From Owenia fusiformis (taxonomy: Eukaryota > Annelida > Polychaeta > Sabellida > Oweniidae), in the NCBI GenBank assembly GCA_903813345.2, contig CAIIXF020000001.1, positions 56,032,270 to 56,096,269 on the forward strand: 64,000 nucleotides of DNA. Reading direction: 5' to 3'. Below, piece after piece: positions 54,301 through 64,000 of this stretch. Every line of letters starts with the position of its first letter. The first letter of the stretch is position 1. The notes under the pieces are model-generated. The model was not told the origin of the DNA. It did no database searches and worked only from the letters and a program-made list of their open reading frames with translations. A program made the position numbers and the translations under genes.

Positions 54301-55481
54301 AAAAACATTTGTCATTCATATAATTTAAACGGATGATATAAACCTGTTATTAAGCTTTTGTAAAGAGAGTGGGTCTAATTAAGAAATATTGACAGAAGAG
54401 CAGGGGTAATATTGTCGAATACATCCCCGCAGGGCTAGGCACAAACGTTTTCTGTACCCCAAACGACCGAAGTTTATAGAAGGCGTGAATACAGTCATGT
54501 TCGAATTCTGATTATTTACCATTTTATATCACCAAGATACAGTATTTATAGTTTGCCCTAAACTCTTACTGCACTGTAGGTCTACTATATCTACTATAAA
54601 AGTATAGTATGTACTTATGATATAGTCCCCTCATAGTGAAAAACGACTACATGTACATATAAATGTCAACTTGCCCAGAGACAGTTTTATCATGTTAAAT
54701 GAACAATTTCCTATTAATTAATATATACATGTATATGCACTATGCAGTGTATATATACTTACTTATACTACATACAATTTCAAACTTCACACTGTCACAT
54801 AAATTATGTAATTAATCAACGCAGAAAAGTTTAGTTGACACACTTCAAACCCTATGGCATTACGTCGTAAAGTGAATGTCACATAAGTTATCATTTTAGG
54901 TCAGGGATCTGTTATATTTTACATTAAGTTAGTTTTGCACATATCACACAATTGAAATAATTGGGAAATGACATTTCAGATCCATTCTATCAAAAGGTTT
55001 TGAACAAATTGTCATCATCCTGAGACACTGGCCGAAAAAGTAAATGAAAGGTAAAATTGCCATAGTAATGTGACATACAGTACGGCTTTAATGTAAATTG
55101 ACTACTCAGAGCATAGACATCGTTAACTCGGCACGCTTAATTGTTCACTGTCAACCACCTGTGCGCGTGTCACGGACAGTTACTACTTGCGCCTCATAGC
55201 TGGGACCCGTGTAGCTCGCTTAATTCTTACTCGCGACTCAGCTCGACTCGTCGTGCTGAGTCGCAACTACAGTTCTGTAGATGTACAAGTGTTAGTTCTC
55301 CGATGCTAAAGTAACATCGCATGACCATGTGTTTACAGTCGTGCAAATTTGAATAGATCGTTTGCCGAAGTAAGCAGTCAAAATAGTGTGTGCGTGTAGT
55401 TGTCCTGTCAGTGGAGTTATTCACATTTATAGTAGACTATTATGATTCAATTATCCTGAAACTTGTTCCGTTAATACTAAC
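51393..55481. other. Non-coding, AT-rich DNA
   Basis: No convincing exon on either strand. Contains a poly-G tract near 51526-51542, an ATTC microsatellite at 52251-52285, and a short GC-richer segment around 55140-55265 where GCGACTCAGC pairs with GCTGAGTCGC. This may be OTUD3 intron 1 or intergenic DNA. Confidence 0.4.
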
Positions 55482-56290
55482 CCTACTATCACACCAAACT
55501 AGTTCTCACTACGTTCTCGAAAACGGACTTCAACTGTGTACGAACGGACTGGACGTACTAAGAACCGTTTTGGGATCTATTTACAAAGTTCATCGAACGT
55601 AATCGAACGGGTAGGTCCTCTAGAACTTAGACAATGCTCAAAATGTTTTCTTGGTCGTCACGTTCTACAATTAGAACGAGTGACAACGTACTAACGACGA
55701 GCTGGACGTACTACGAACGGAACCGTCGTCACTTCAATTCTACTAGGGACGTTTTAACAACGAGTGGAACTGTCTGAGGACGTGTTGAGAACGAGGTAGA
55801 ACTCATTGCAAACGGGTTTAAACTGATTAAGAACGTATTTAACACTGCTTATGAACGAGTTAGCAAAAATATAGCTATCACACCAAACAAGTTGCCACTG
55901 CGTTCTTCAAAACTGGTTCTAAACTGTGTGCGAACGGAATGAACGTAGCTGCAACTTTCTAAGGTCTATTTACGAACTTTATGAATGTTCTCAGACGGGA
56001 ATGTGATTTTAGAATTTTGAATCGATTCAAAATTCGATTGCGACCATACCGTTCTGTAATCAAGTCATGATGACCTTCTAGACTAAGGGACGCGTTCTAT
56101 GGCGTTACACACCGGCGTGGTGCGACCTGAACGAACTGCGAACGAGATGGACGTATTGAAGACTGTTTAAGAACGAAGAAGCTAATTATTTCAGACATAT
56201 TTCCCGACCACAGCCAGTTTGAGCCCGTTTTACGACGTTTTCGTAGGACTGGCAAGAACGGGTAAGAACGAGTTTGGTGTGATAGGGGGG
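55482..56290. mobile_element. 809-bp element, CTATCACACCAAAC ends, GAACG-rich
   Basis: CCTACTATCACACCAAAC at the left and the inverse of CCCCCCTATCACACCAAAC at the right, with TAAC on both outer sides (55478-55481, 56291-56294). A second copy of the left end is internal, near 55873. GAACG, AACGAG and CGTTCT words occur dozens of times. GC content is higher than the surroundings. No transposase frame. Confidence 0.7.
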
Positions 56291-56997
56291 TAACATGCGA
56301 TAATGTGCAGACTAATACTTGTACAGTACGATTTGCAATGTGTAAACAGTATACACAGTCAGCAATGGGCTTAGAATTAATATAGTGAATGGTGCCAGGA
56401 TCCTAAACTTTTAATAGTTGTTATCTAAAATATACCCTAACACGTTCGAAAAGGTGTCTATCTTTCAGGCATGGACCTCTATATCATTTAAGACAATCTG
56501 CAATATGTAAATTGCAGCAGATTTTTAATAAATTTTACCCAGATCCGTCAGTTGTACAGGTTTATTTAACTAGAAAGGAGGAAATACCCCGGGACTCAAA
56601 GATGGACATTAACAAGTATCTAAACTAATTTACTATTACTTTAAAGTTGTTCATCTTTCCATATAAGTTCAACTATGAACTCTAGATAATGCCGCTCTTT
56701 ATCAATGTCCGGGATCAATGTAGAGAAGTACATGTAGGCTATTAGAGTGTACTTTGCATTTTACTGAAATTTATACTTTTCCACATGTAAATGTAAATGG
56801 AATAGACTAAGCGTATTCGTTGGGCTACCCTTACGAAAACTTCGGACGCTGATTTAATTTTCATGTAGACATTTCTTACAAGTTACAAAATCCACTTGGC
56901 AATACAAGACCAAGTCCTCTGTTTCAAATCTTGAGTAAACAGTGTCATGGTTGAAAGTATTCATATTTTCCATAGAATCCAAAATAATTAATATCTG
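56291..56997. other. Non-coding DNA, nothing recognised
   Basis: No coding frame, RNA gene or clear repeat seen between two transposon relics. Confidence 0.4.
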
Positions 56998-57204
56998 CAG
57001 GCCCGAACCCCCCCCCCCCCCCACCCCCCCCCCCCCCCCCTGGCCAAAAATTCTTTCAAAATCATGCAGTTTTCACCATTTTGAGCGCTTCTCAAGTGAT
57101 TTTAGCCATATTTGGGCCAAAATTGTCAAATGTGAACCCCCCCCTGGAATTTTTTTAAAACTGAACCCCCCCCCCCTCAGTGGCAAATCCTGGCTACGGG
57201 CCTG
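56998..57204. mobile_element. 207-bp element with CAGGCCCG ends
   Basis: Begins CAGGCCCGAACCCC and ends with TGGCTACGGGCCTG, the terminus family of the nested element at 11146-12188. The inside carries two long poly-C runs and is related to 42327-42482. No clear target duplication. The frame with Pro runs across it is an artefact. Confidence 0.7.
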
Positions 57205-59915
57205 TATCAATAAATATTTAGTATGACTTATGGTAATGTATGGTGGTTGGTTTTCTCGTCCATGTGGATCCTCAATGTTGAGGACTCAACCCTCCCGGAC
57301 AAAAAGACAAATAAACTTTAAGGAAAACACAATTCATAGCGTCCACTGATTACAAGTTTGCTAACTGATGATCATTGATGATTATGCAATCAAGCAAAAT
57401 GCAATCAACGAGCATTGTCCTTATTGGAATTAGCCTTTTGCAACTGGTGAACTAGGCAATGCGAATGAAGAGTTAATTGTGGAAATCAGGTTTGCTCATC
57501 TCTTCACTTGAGGTGAGAAAAATGCATACAAATAAATAATAAAAAATTATGTTTTTGGTATTTGTTTGTTATTAGTGTATTATGGAATGAATGTACTGAC
57601 CGGTGTAAAAGGGTAGGAGGTCCTATTAATTTATGGTCCTACTCTCCATTGATTTATATGGTGACCTCTTTGTTCTCTTTCCCTTATTATCATATACACA
57701 ATCAGGGCCAATAAGGGCCTTTAAAAGGGGGGACCATAATCCCTGGGGGCCATAATTTCTTTCACACCGGGATGCACTTTAAATGTTTTTATTAATTATT
57801 GTTTTATGAATTATTATGCACAACATGTTCTTGTATGTATTTAATTGCTGGACTAGTATTAACTAAGTGCCGCTGTTTAAAACTGAATACAATAAAATAA
57901 TAATAAAATAAAATCGAAAGCGCAACTGGCAACCTGTCACGTGTTATTATGCGCAAAAGTTGCGCTAATTATACATGTACTAGTATTGTAATATTACAAT
58001 TATTTTAACTGCACGTTTAATAAAACTTTGTGCTTATGTTTTAATCATTCTCAGAATTAAATTAATATATAAGGATGTGTAGGCGCGTAAGTGTAGGCAA
58101 TAGCTCAGTCGATATGAGTAGACTTATGAAGACTGGCTACTGTGTAAAAGTAAAAGTATTTCAATGAAATATTTGTATGTTTGCAAGCGGCAAGCATTTA
58201 ATAATTTTTCCAAAATAATATTGTCCTTAAAATACTTCGATACATATTATCACTAACCCCGATTTCTGCATCTAAACTGTTTAAAATCTATTCCATTTCA
58301 TGTATGACTTATGCTGTCCGAGTTGTGAATTATCAGCAGAAGGACATTGAAACTATCAATTAAACGCAACGGGACATTGGGCGAAGGATCCAGTCCTTGC
58401 CTAAGTCTGCTAGCAATTCCATCTCTACAGTGACCCTAGGGTAGTTAGATATCGACTTGTTGAAGATTTTTTTAGAATGATGAAGTCTTAATCAGTTATC
58501 ATATAAAAATGTTTACAAAAAATTACTTGTAGTTTGACAAAATTTTTACACGAAGGGTTTAACAATACTAAAATATTCTCACCCATGGTATCAATGTTGC
58601 AATGTGCTATGAGGTATGGTTCTCTTAAAAGAGATAGCACAAATTATTTTCAACCAATATAAAGCACGGTCTACCAGTGACTGTGTCTGAGACACTTACG
58701 TACAGTGCCTGACTCAACTTCACGAGCATCTTGCTCGATGAATTGCTATTTTATATGTCTTACATGTATAATTTTGTTAAAATTTGTACATTTATTCTAT
58801 TCTTCCGGAAATATAATTTCTATCTCCATTTTATTATGGGCAATAAAGATATACAATACAACATGTTTATTTTAAAAATATTTTTACGAATTCATGATAA
58901 GTATTGACCATCAAGTACCTATTTTTTCTGAAACGTAAAAATCGGGAGAAATCCCCGGAAACAGTTCTGATGGGGATCTGATACAGTGTTTTGGTTGATA
59001 CAGGATGGAATATGCCATCTTGTACAGGATTTTAGCTAAAATTTAGCTTTAACATCAATTCTATTCCCTGTTTATTTCCCAGGGAAAACATCTTATTATG
59101 GAAAAATGTTGTAATTTTGTAATGATCAAGTGTTTTTTTGAATTTTTTATACATTGACTTTGTTTATTTCTGCTGAATTATTGTTTTTGTGTTTTTCTTT
59201 TTCTAACATTTTATTAAGAATTTCCCATAATAAGTCAATGTCTTATGCTTCTTATTCAGGTGCAACAGTCTGCATTTGTATGCTCATTATTTCATTTAAT
59301 ATATCCTTTAATAGTACAATAATTTACGTGCCAATGATGCCTTGAAGCATGAGTTCTGTCTAGTGCAGCAGAGATTACCCTCCGAAACACAGGTGCATTT
59401 TATCAGTTCAAGGATTCCTTCGAGGGGGACAAATAATGCTATTGAGGATTGAATCTATGCTGTCAATCTGCAAACCAAAATATAGTCTGTTGGGGGGGGG
59501 GGTCATATCAGCATTTTCTATCCATTGTCAAGAGAAAAGTATTAATTTAGCTCCCCCCCCCTATAATCCTTCAATAGGGACAAGTGACTTTAAAATACAC
59601 CCTTTACCCATGAAAAATGCTAGCTCATAAAGTTCAGTTGCATCTCTGAGGATGAGGTGTAGAGCTGTATGCTGTTTGTGCTTCCGTGGAATGAAATTAG
59701 GACATCACTCTCGGCACTCACATATTGTATTTTTAAAACACATCATTTATTCATGAAAGGATTATAGTTGATTTGTTTATGCTCCCAAGGGATATTCTAA
59801 AATGACTACCTCACTCTGTTCATTATCAAATGACCTAACCACCGTCAGTAATCATGTGACGGGTCGTGTATATTTGGTAGATCCTAGGGTAATGACATTG
59901 GTGTGTTATTCCCTA
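57205..59915. other. Non-coding DNA
   Basis: AT-rich; no exon recognised. Poly-G and poly-C tracts near 59491 and 59554 face each other in a 'ggggggggg...cccccccc' arrangement that suggests another small relic. Confidence 0.4.
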
Positions 59916-61266
59916 TCTTCATTCACGTAGAGAGAGGCCGGATATCCCGATCCTGTAGCGGATCTTCTCCCTTATATGTTGGTCATTATAAGGGCCCAAG
60001 ATGTTTCGAACTCATGGGGCATATGGCTAGGAAACGCAACAACAAACTTTACAAAACCAAAAAACAATACATCCTTTCAAACACTCATAAAACACACAAA
60101 ACCAAAGCAGCGAAAACTAAACTCGTTGTTAACTTGAACATAACATATGAACAAAACATATACCTGACCATGAAGCTGAAACAATGAACAAAACAACCAA
60201 ATTAAATTTCAACATTGAACTGACCATACCCTGATGCAATTAACCAACACGCATACCCCCTCCCGATAAAACACAAATATGGGAAATCAAAATATTTGAA
60301 ATACGGGCCATCAAACCCTACATTCAAGTTAATATCTCAACAACAAGAGATGCCACCAACATAATACACACACCAACAGAAAGCAACAACATCAAGCAAG
60401 CCACCTGAACCATCAAAAGACAACTTATCTACCATAGACCCACCCCAGTCACCACCAAACTCAAACCAACTCAACGAATCGAAAATACTGCAAAACGCCG
60501 AAAACACCAAAACGCGACCAAACACGGAAAAGCTAACAACTCTTCTATCACACACAATATGAACATAACATATACCTGACCATGAAGCTGAAACAATGAA
60601 CAAAACAACCAAATGAAATTACAACATTGAACTGACCATACCCTGATACAATATTAACCAATACGCATACACCCTCCCGATAAATCACAAATATGGGAAA
60701 ATCAAAATATTTGAAATACGGGCCATCAAACCCTACATTTAAGTTAATATCTCAACAACAAGATATACTTACAACATATCACATATAACAACGGAAAGCT
60801 GAAACACCGAACAAACCACCGCCAAACGCACACCAACTCAACAAATTGAAAACACCACAAAATGCCACAAGATACAACCAAACACGAACAAGCAAACAAC
60901 CCTTTAAATACACACAATATCAACATATAACATACATAACCATATGGCCTAACCACAAACCAAACCAAAATTTATCAATAAACTGACCACGCCTTTATGC
61001 AATAAACCAATACGCATAAACAACCACCCCCTCCCGACAAAAACGTATACGGGAAACCTATTAAAAAACAACGGAATGATAGAAATAAAACAGCATTATC
61101 ATTCACAATCAAATCAAATACAACATTCTTTCGGCCGCTGAGGAAGAACAATCATGGGATACCCCCATGAGTTCGAAACATCTTGGGCCATTATGATGAC
61201 CAACATATAAGGGAGAAGATCCGCTACAGGATCGGGATGTCCGGCCTCTCTCTACGTGAATGAAGA
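59916..61266. mobile_element. 1.35-kb element, 103-bp inverted ends, A/C-rich interior with repeats
   Basis: Inverted arms at 59916-60018 and 61163-61266 are about 95% alike. The interior plus strand is strongly A/C-rich and poor in G and T. A block of about 200 bp ('catgaagctgaaacaatgaa' to 'ttaatatctcaacaacaaga') occurs at about 60168-60348 and again at about 60583-60765, with a decayed third copy at about 60980-61060. Each arm keeps an open frame beginning FIHVERGR and ending near CFELMG when read inwards. No transposase. Confidence 0.7.
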
Positions 61267-62367
61267 CAAAAATTGTTTCAATGTTAGAATATTTCTGGCT
61301 CATGTCATTCCTTGTCATGTCTATTTTCTAAAAATACCCAAAGTGCGCATTTTATTTCAGGAAAACTAAAGATTTTTACAATAATGTATTATTTTTCTAT
61401 ACGAATGGTTACCATTCTTGTTATTTGGGAGAATTAAAACATTCTTCACCTATTTTTGCACTTTGAATCCACAATAACTTCACCAATTTATAACATATCA
61501 TGAATCTTTTGGGAGATATGTATTTGAGATTGTAAGGAATAATTGTACGTATTGCTCAGTTCAGATTCTGCCTAATCTTAATCTCAGATCTTAGTCACTA
61601 GAGTTTGAAAGACTTTTATGACGTGTGAACTTTTAATTGGCCTATTATCTTTGATTACGAAGGACATATAAGAAATATAACTGGCCTTGATCTTTAATTG
61701 CGGGGTGGTTTCATGAAAGTCCCTTCTTTCCTGGAATCCGGGCCTGGAATGCAGTCACCTCAGGCCGCGGACTTTCAGAATGAGTGACAAACCGAAATAC
61801 ATTCAAACTTAATTTTCACAATGAGATTAATGCACAAACTAAAATTCGCCTTTTTAGGATACGAGACATGGATTTGACTTGTCGTGAATGTATATTTCAA
61901 GGCAGTACTCAAGGCAATTAAGAAAATAAATATCCACAGACGCCATGATCCAATGTAACGTAACCAGAGGTTGTAAAGTAAACATCCCCTGTTTAGGGAA
62001 ATATAATCATGATTATAGATTAATGATCGTTGAAATATTTTTATAATCTTTTCCAAGATAAAAATAACAAATCAATATCAAGTAAAATCGGTGTAGATAA
62101 TCAGACCCTTACAATAACGTTAATAATTTTAGTTTGAGTGTCATCATAAAATAGGAATACAGATGAAAGAGTACAGTATTTAACTAACAGAGTAATCATA
62201 TTAATCAAGGGTCTGACATTAAATCATTACTTTCACTAGCCTACAAATAAACAAATATCAAAGGGAAGAACTTTAAGATAATTGTAAGCCACTTTCGTTA
62301 AAGCAATCAGTCATGATCAATCTGTCTCCAACAAGTACCCGTTACAGTAGCACTAATATACTGTAAC

Positions 62368-62406
62368 CCGGGGCGACGGGGGCGGGGGGGGGGGGGGGGT
62401 GGGGTG
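62368..62406 (+). repeat. G-rich tract
   Basis: Four or more G runs separated by one or two bases, able in principle to form a G-quadruplex. Length may be unreliable in the assembly. Confidence 0.6.
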
Positions 62407-62639
62407 GAATACGTGTAGTCGTGTAGTGTTTCCCGTTATGTAAATACACGCAATTTAACAAAAGATAAAAGTAATATTGAGATTTATTAATTTGGATTTT
62501 TAGATCGGGGAAAGCATCACCGTGATATCAAAAAATATAAAATATATATAAAATTAATTTAAATTGTGCCTGTTAGCGCATAATTTCACTTGACCAGCCT
62601 AATTCGACTAAGTTCATCTGGCATGTCTAGCCCCCGCGG

Positions 62640-62735
62640 TCTAGCCACGACGTGCTTGGAGCCCCTTCTTGGAGCTGCTTATAAGCTTACTCCTGGCACG
62701 CTCTGTCCAAGCCAGCTCTAAGCACGTCTAGAAAT
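62640..62735. repeat. GC-rich imperfect palindrome
   Basis: 'gacgtgcttggagc' and 'gcttagagctggcttgg' style words appear on both strands: CGTGCTTGGAGC at the left pairs imperfectly with GCTCTAAGCACG at the right, and AAGCTT lies near the centre. Confidence 0.45.
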
Positions 62736-62869
62736 ATCAAGATACGCAGTTTCTTGACTGTATATCATATTGAATATTCATTGTTTCAGCAAATTGATGT
62801 TAAAAATCATTTTTGCCGAAATCAAAAATGTATATCCAACCCGACAGTATATAGTACATAGCGGCCAAA

Positions 62870-63110
62870 TAGTGTAAAATAATTAGTTATGCCCCACTCT
62901 CGTTTATTTACAGGGCCTGAATATTATACATTCATCTAAACAACACTGGTGACAATTTATTTTTACAAGAATCTACCATTTAAAATAGCAGAATAGTGTA
63001 CAAAAATGCCCCTTTTATCATGTTTATCTACAACACCTGCATATTGTATATTTATTTTAACAACATTGATGAAAATTCATTTTTACAAAAATCGACAATA
63101 TATTAATAAT
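62870..63110 (+). repeat. Two-copy degenerate tandem duplication, about 120-bp unit
   Basis: The order of words 'agtgta', 'atgcccc', 'gtttat', 'cctg.atatt', 'aacaaca', 'tttttacaa.aatc' repeats once with many substitutions. Confidence 0.5.
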
Positions 63111-64000
63111 ACTAATAGCCCAACTACATGTACATAAATGTGCAGAACAATGTCTTCGAGTCCATGGTATAGTATAATATACACCTTTTCATCACATCCT
63201 TTATTGACTCATCCATTCCAAGGCAGTATAATATCTTACACCAAGTGTGAATAAAAATGATCTTCCACACAGATTTCAGTCACATCGACACATTGTGTGG
63301 TACTGTATCTCTTGAATGGGAAAGGAGTGATGAATTTACATGTACATGTGTACGTGTTGGTAAGTTTGATAGAAATAACTCCCTAAATGGAAAGGGGAAG
63401 CAAGTCGCTATCCAAGCAATAACAGTATAACTCATCCCATACCTGATTGTCTTATCTATCAGTCTTTGCGTTTGGACAACATTTGGTTGAAGTCTCTCAG
63501 ACCCAGAGGGGCAACATGTAGGTTTGATGCTATCTCCCCAGCGCAACTTTTAAAGAAAAGTTATTCGGAATTTGGATAATTCTGGGGTCAGCGAGTGATA
63601 CATAGGTCCAGGTACATGGGCTACCTCCTTCGAAATAATATAAATGAATTGGCAACAAGCTATGATGTCACTGGCGAATCTAGAGAGGGGGGGGGGGCAG
63701 GAGTAGTAAGGGGACATCCCCAATTTGGTTCTGAAGCTGGAATTGTTAGACATGGACAAATGAAGGGATATAATATTTTTTTATTGTGATACACATCCGC
63801 AGCTATAAAAACAAGGAAGTGGACGAATGGCGTAATCACGGGGTGTCATCGTCTAATTTGGTCAATGTTAGGGAGCAGGTCGTTTTTACAAGATATTTCA
63901 AGATTTTCACACAATATATTTTTAATTGAAAATCTGTTTATTCGCAGAGAAAATGAACCAGCACATGCAATGACAATTTCAATCGTGCTTCTGCACGAAA

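Larger units (their letters stand above)
61267..64000. other. Non-coding DNA at the right edge
   Basis: No convincing exon; the short frames at 63280-63789 overlap on both strands and match no family I know. The sequence near 63666 (CACTGGCGAATCTAG then poly-G) looks like a left end of the element family at 980-1256. Repeats are listed separately. Confidence 0.4.

Noticed and set aside
58090-58170. TAGCTCAGTCGATATGAGTAG resembling a tRNA A box
   Set aside because: No matching B box, no acceptor or anticodon stem can be built.
60337-60968. Minus-strand frames rich in Val, Cys, Phe and Trp
   Set aside because: Result of the A/C-rich strand of the repeat element, whose complement is G/T-rich; two related frames arise from the duplicated block.
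63280-63789. Overlapping frames on both strands near the right edge
   Set aside because: They overlap one another and a poly-G transposon end; no family is recognised.
49826-64000. Search for the missing first OTUD3 exon
   Set aside because: No minus-strand sequence encodes a basic N-terminus ending in a GDG-type motif before a GT donor. It probably lies outside the window.

Overview
This is eukaryotic, intron-rich, AT-rich DNA from an animal, most likely a marine invertebrate. I infer a lophotrochozoan such as a mollusc or brachiopod from the long repeat-filled introns, the CCGT-rich and poly-G/poly-C transposon relics and the intact conserved metazoan genes. I cannot name the species. There are five protein-coding genes; nearly all remaining long reading frames are repeat artefacts or antisense shadows.

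Layout. (1) 1329-7806 (+): the 3' half of dihydropyrimidine dehydrogenase (DPYD), 12 exons, 520 codons; the 5' half lies left of the window. (2) 14553-19061 (-): a complete 8-exon DDI1/DDI2-type retropepsin shuttle protein, 443 residues (UBL, DDI helical region, retroviral-protease fold, UIM-like helix, UBA). (3) 20167-28682 (+): a complete 12-exon gene, 1060 residues, joining an HNF1-type N-terminus, POU-specific-like domain and atypical homeodomain to 14 C2H2 zinc fingers; this combination is the most unusual item here. (4) 30130-33316 (+): a 5-exon, 215-residue centrin-like EF-hand protein. (5) 39989-49825 (-): eight 3' exons of the OTU deubiquitinase OTUD3; the 5' exon(s) were not found and probably lie beyond the right edge. 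In every gene the exon phases join without a break and coding lengths are multiples of three. DDI and the HNF1/zinc-finger gene are divergent, about 1.1 kb apart. They are not an operon; two of the five act in the ubiquitin system (DDI, OTUD3), one in pyrimidine catabolism, one in transcription and one probably at the cytoskeleton or centrosome.

The intergenic and intronic space is rich in non-autonomous DNA transposons whose ends can be read directly: a mariner relic with TA duplications interrupted by a second transposon (10483-12330), four elements with CA...TG ends and perfect 5-bp target duplications (980-1256, 11146-12188, 33416-35957, 36900-37052), an element with an 8-bp duplication (19754-19936), an 833-bp near-perfect palindrome inside OTUD3 (45951-46783), a 1.35-kb element with 103-bp inverted ends and an A/C-rich interior (59916-61266), and two copies of a 1-kb hairpin-ended element in DPYD and DDI introns. 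From 49826 to 64000 I see no convincing exon. I saw no rRNA, convincing tRNA or CRISPR array.
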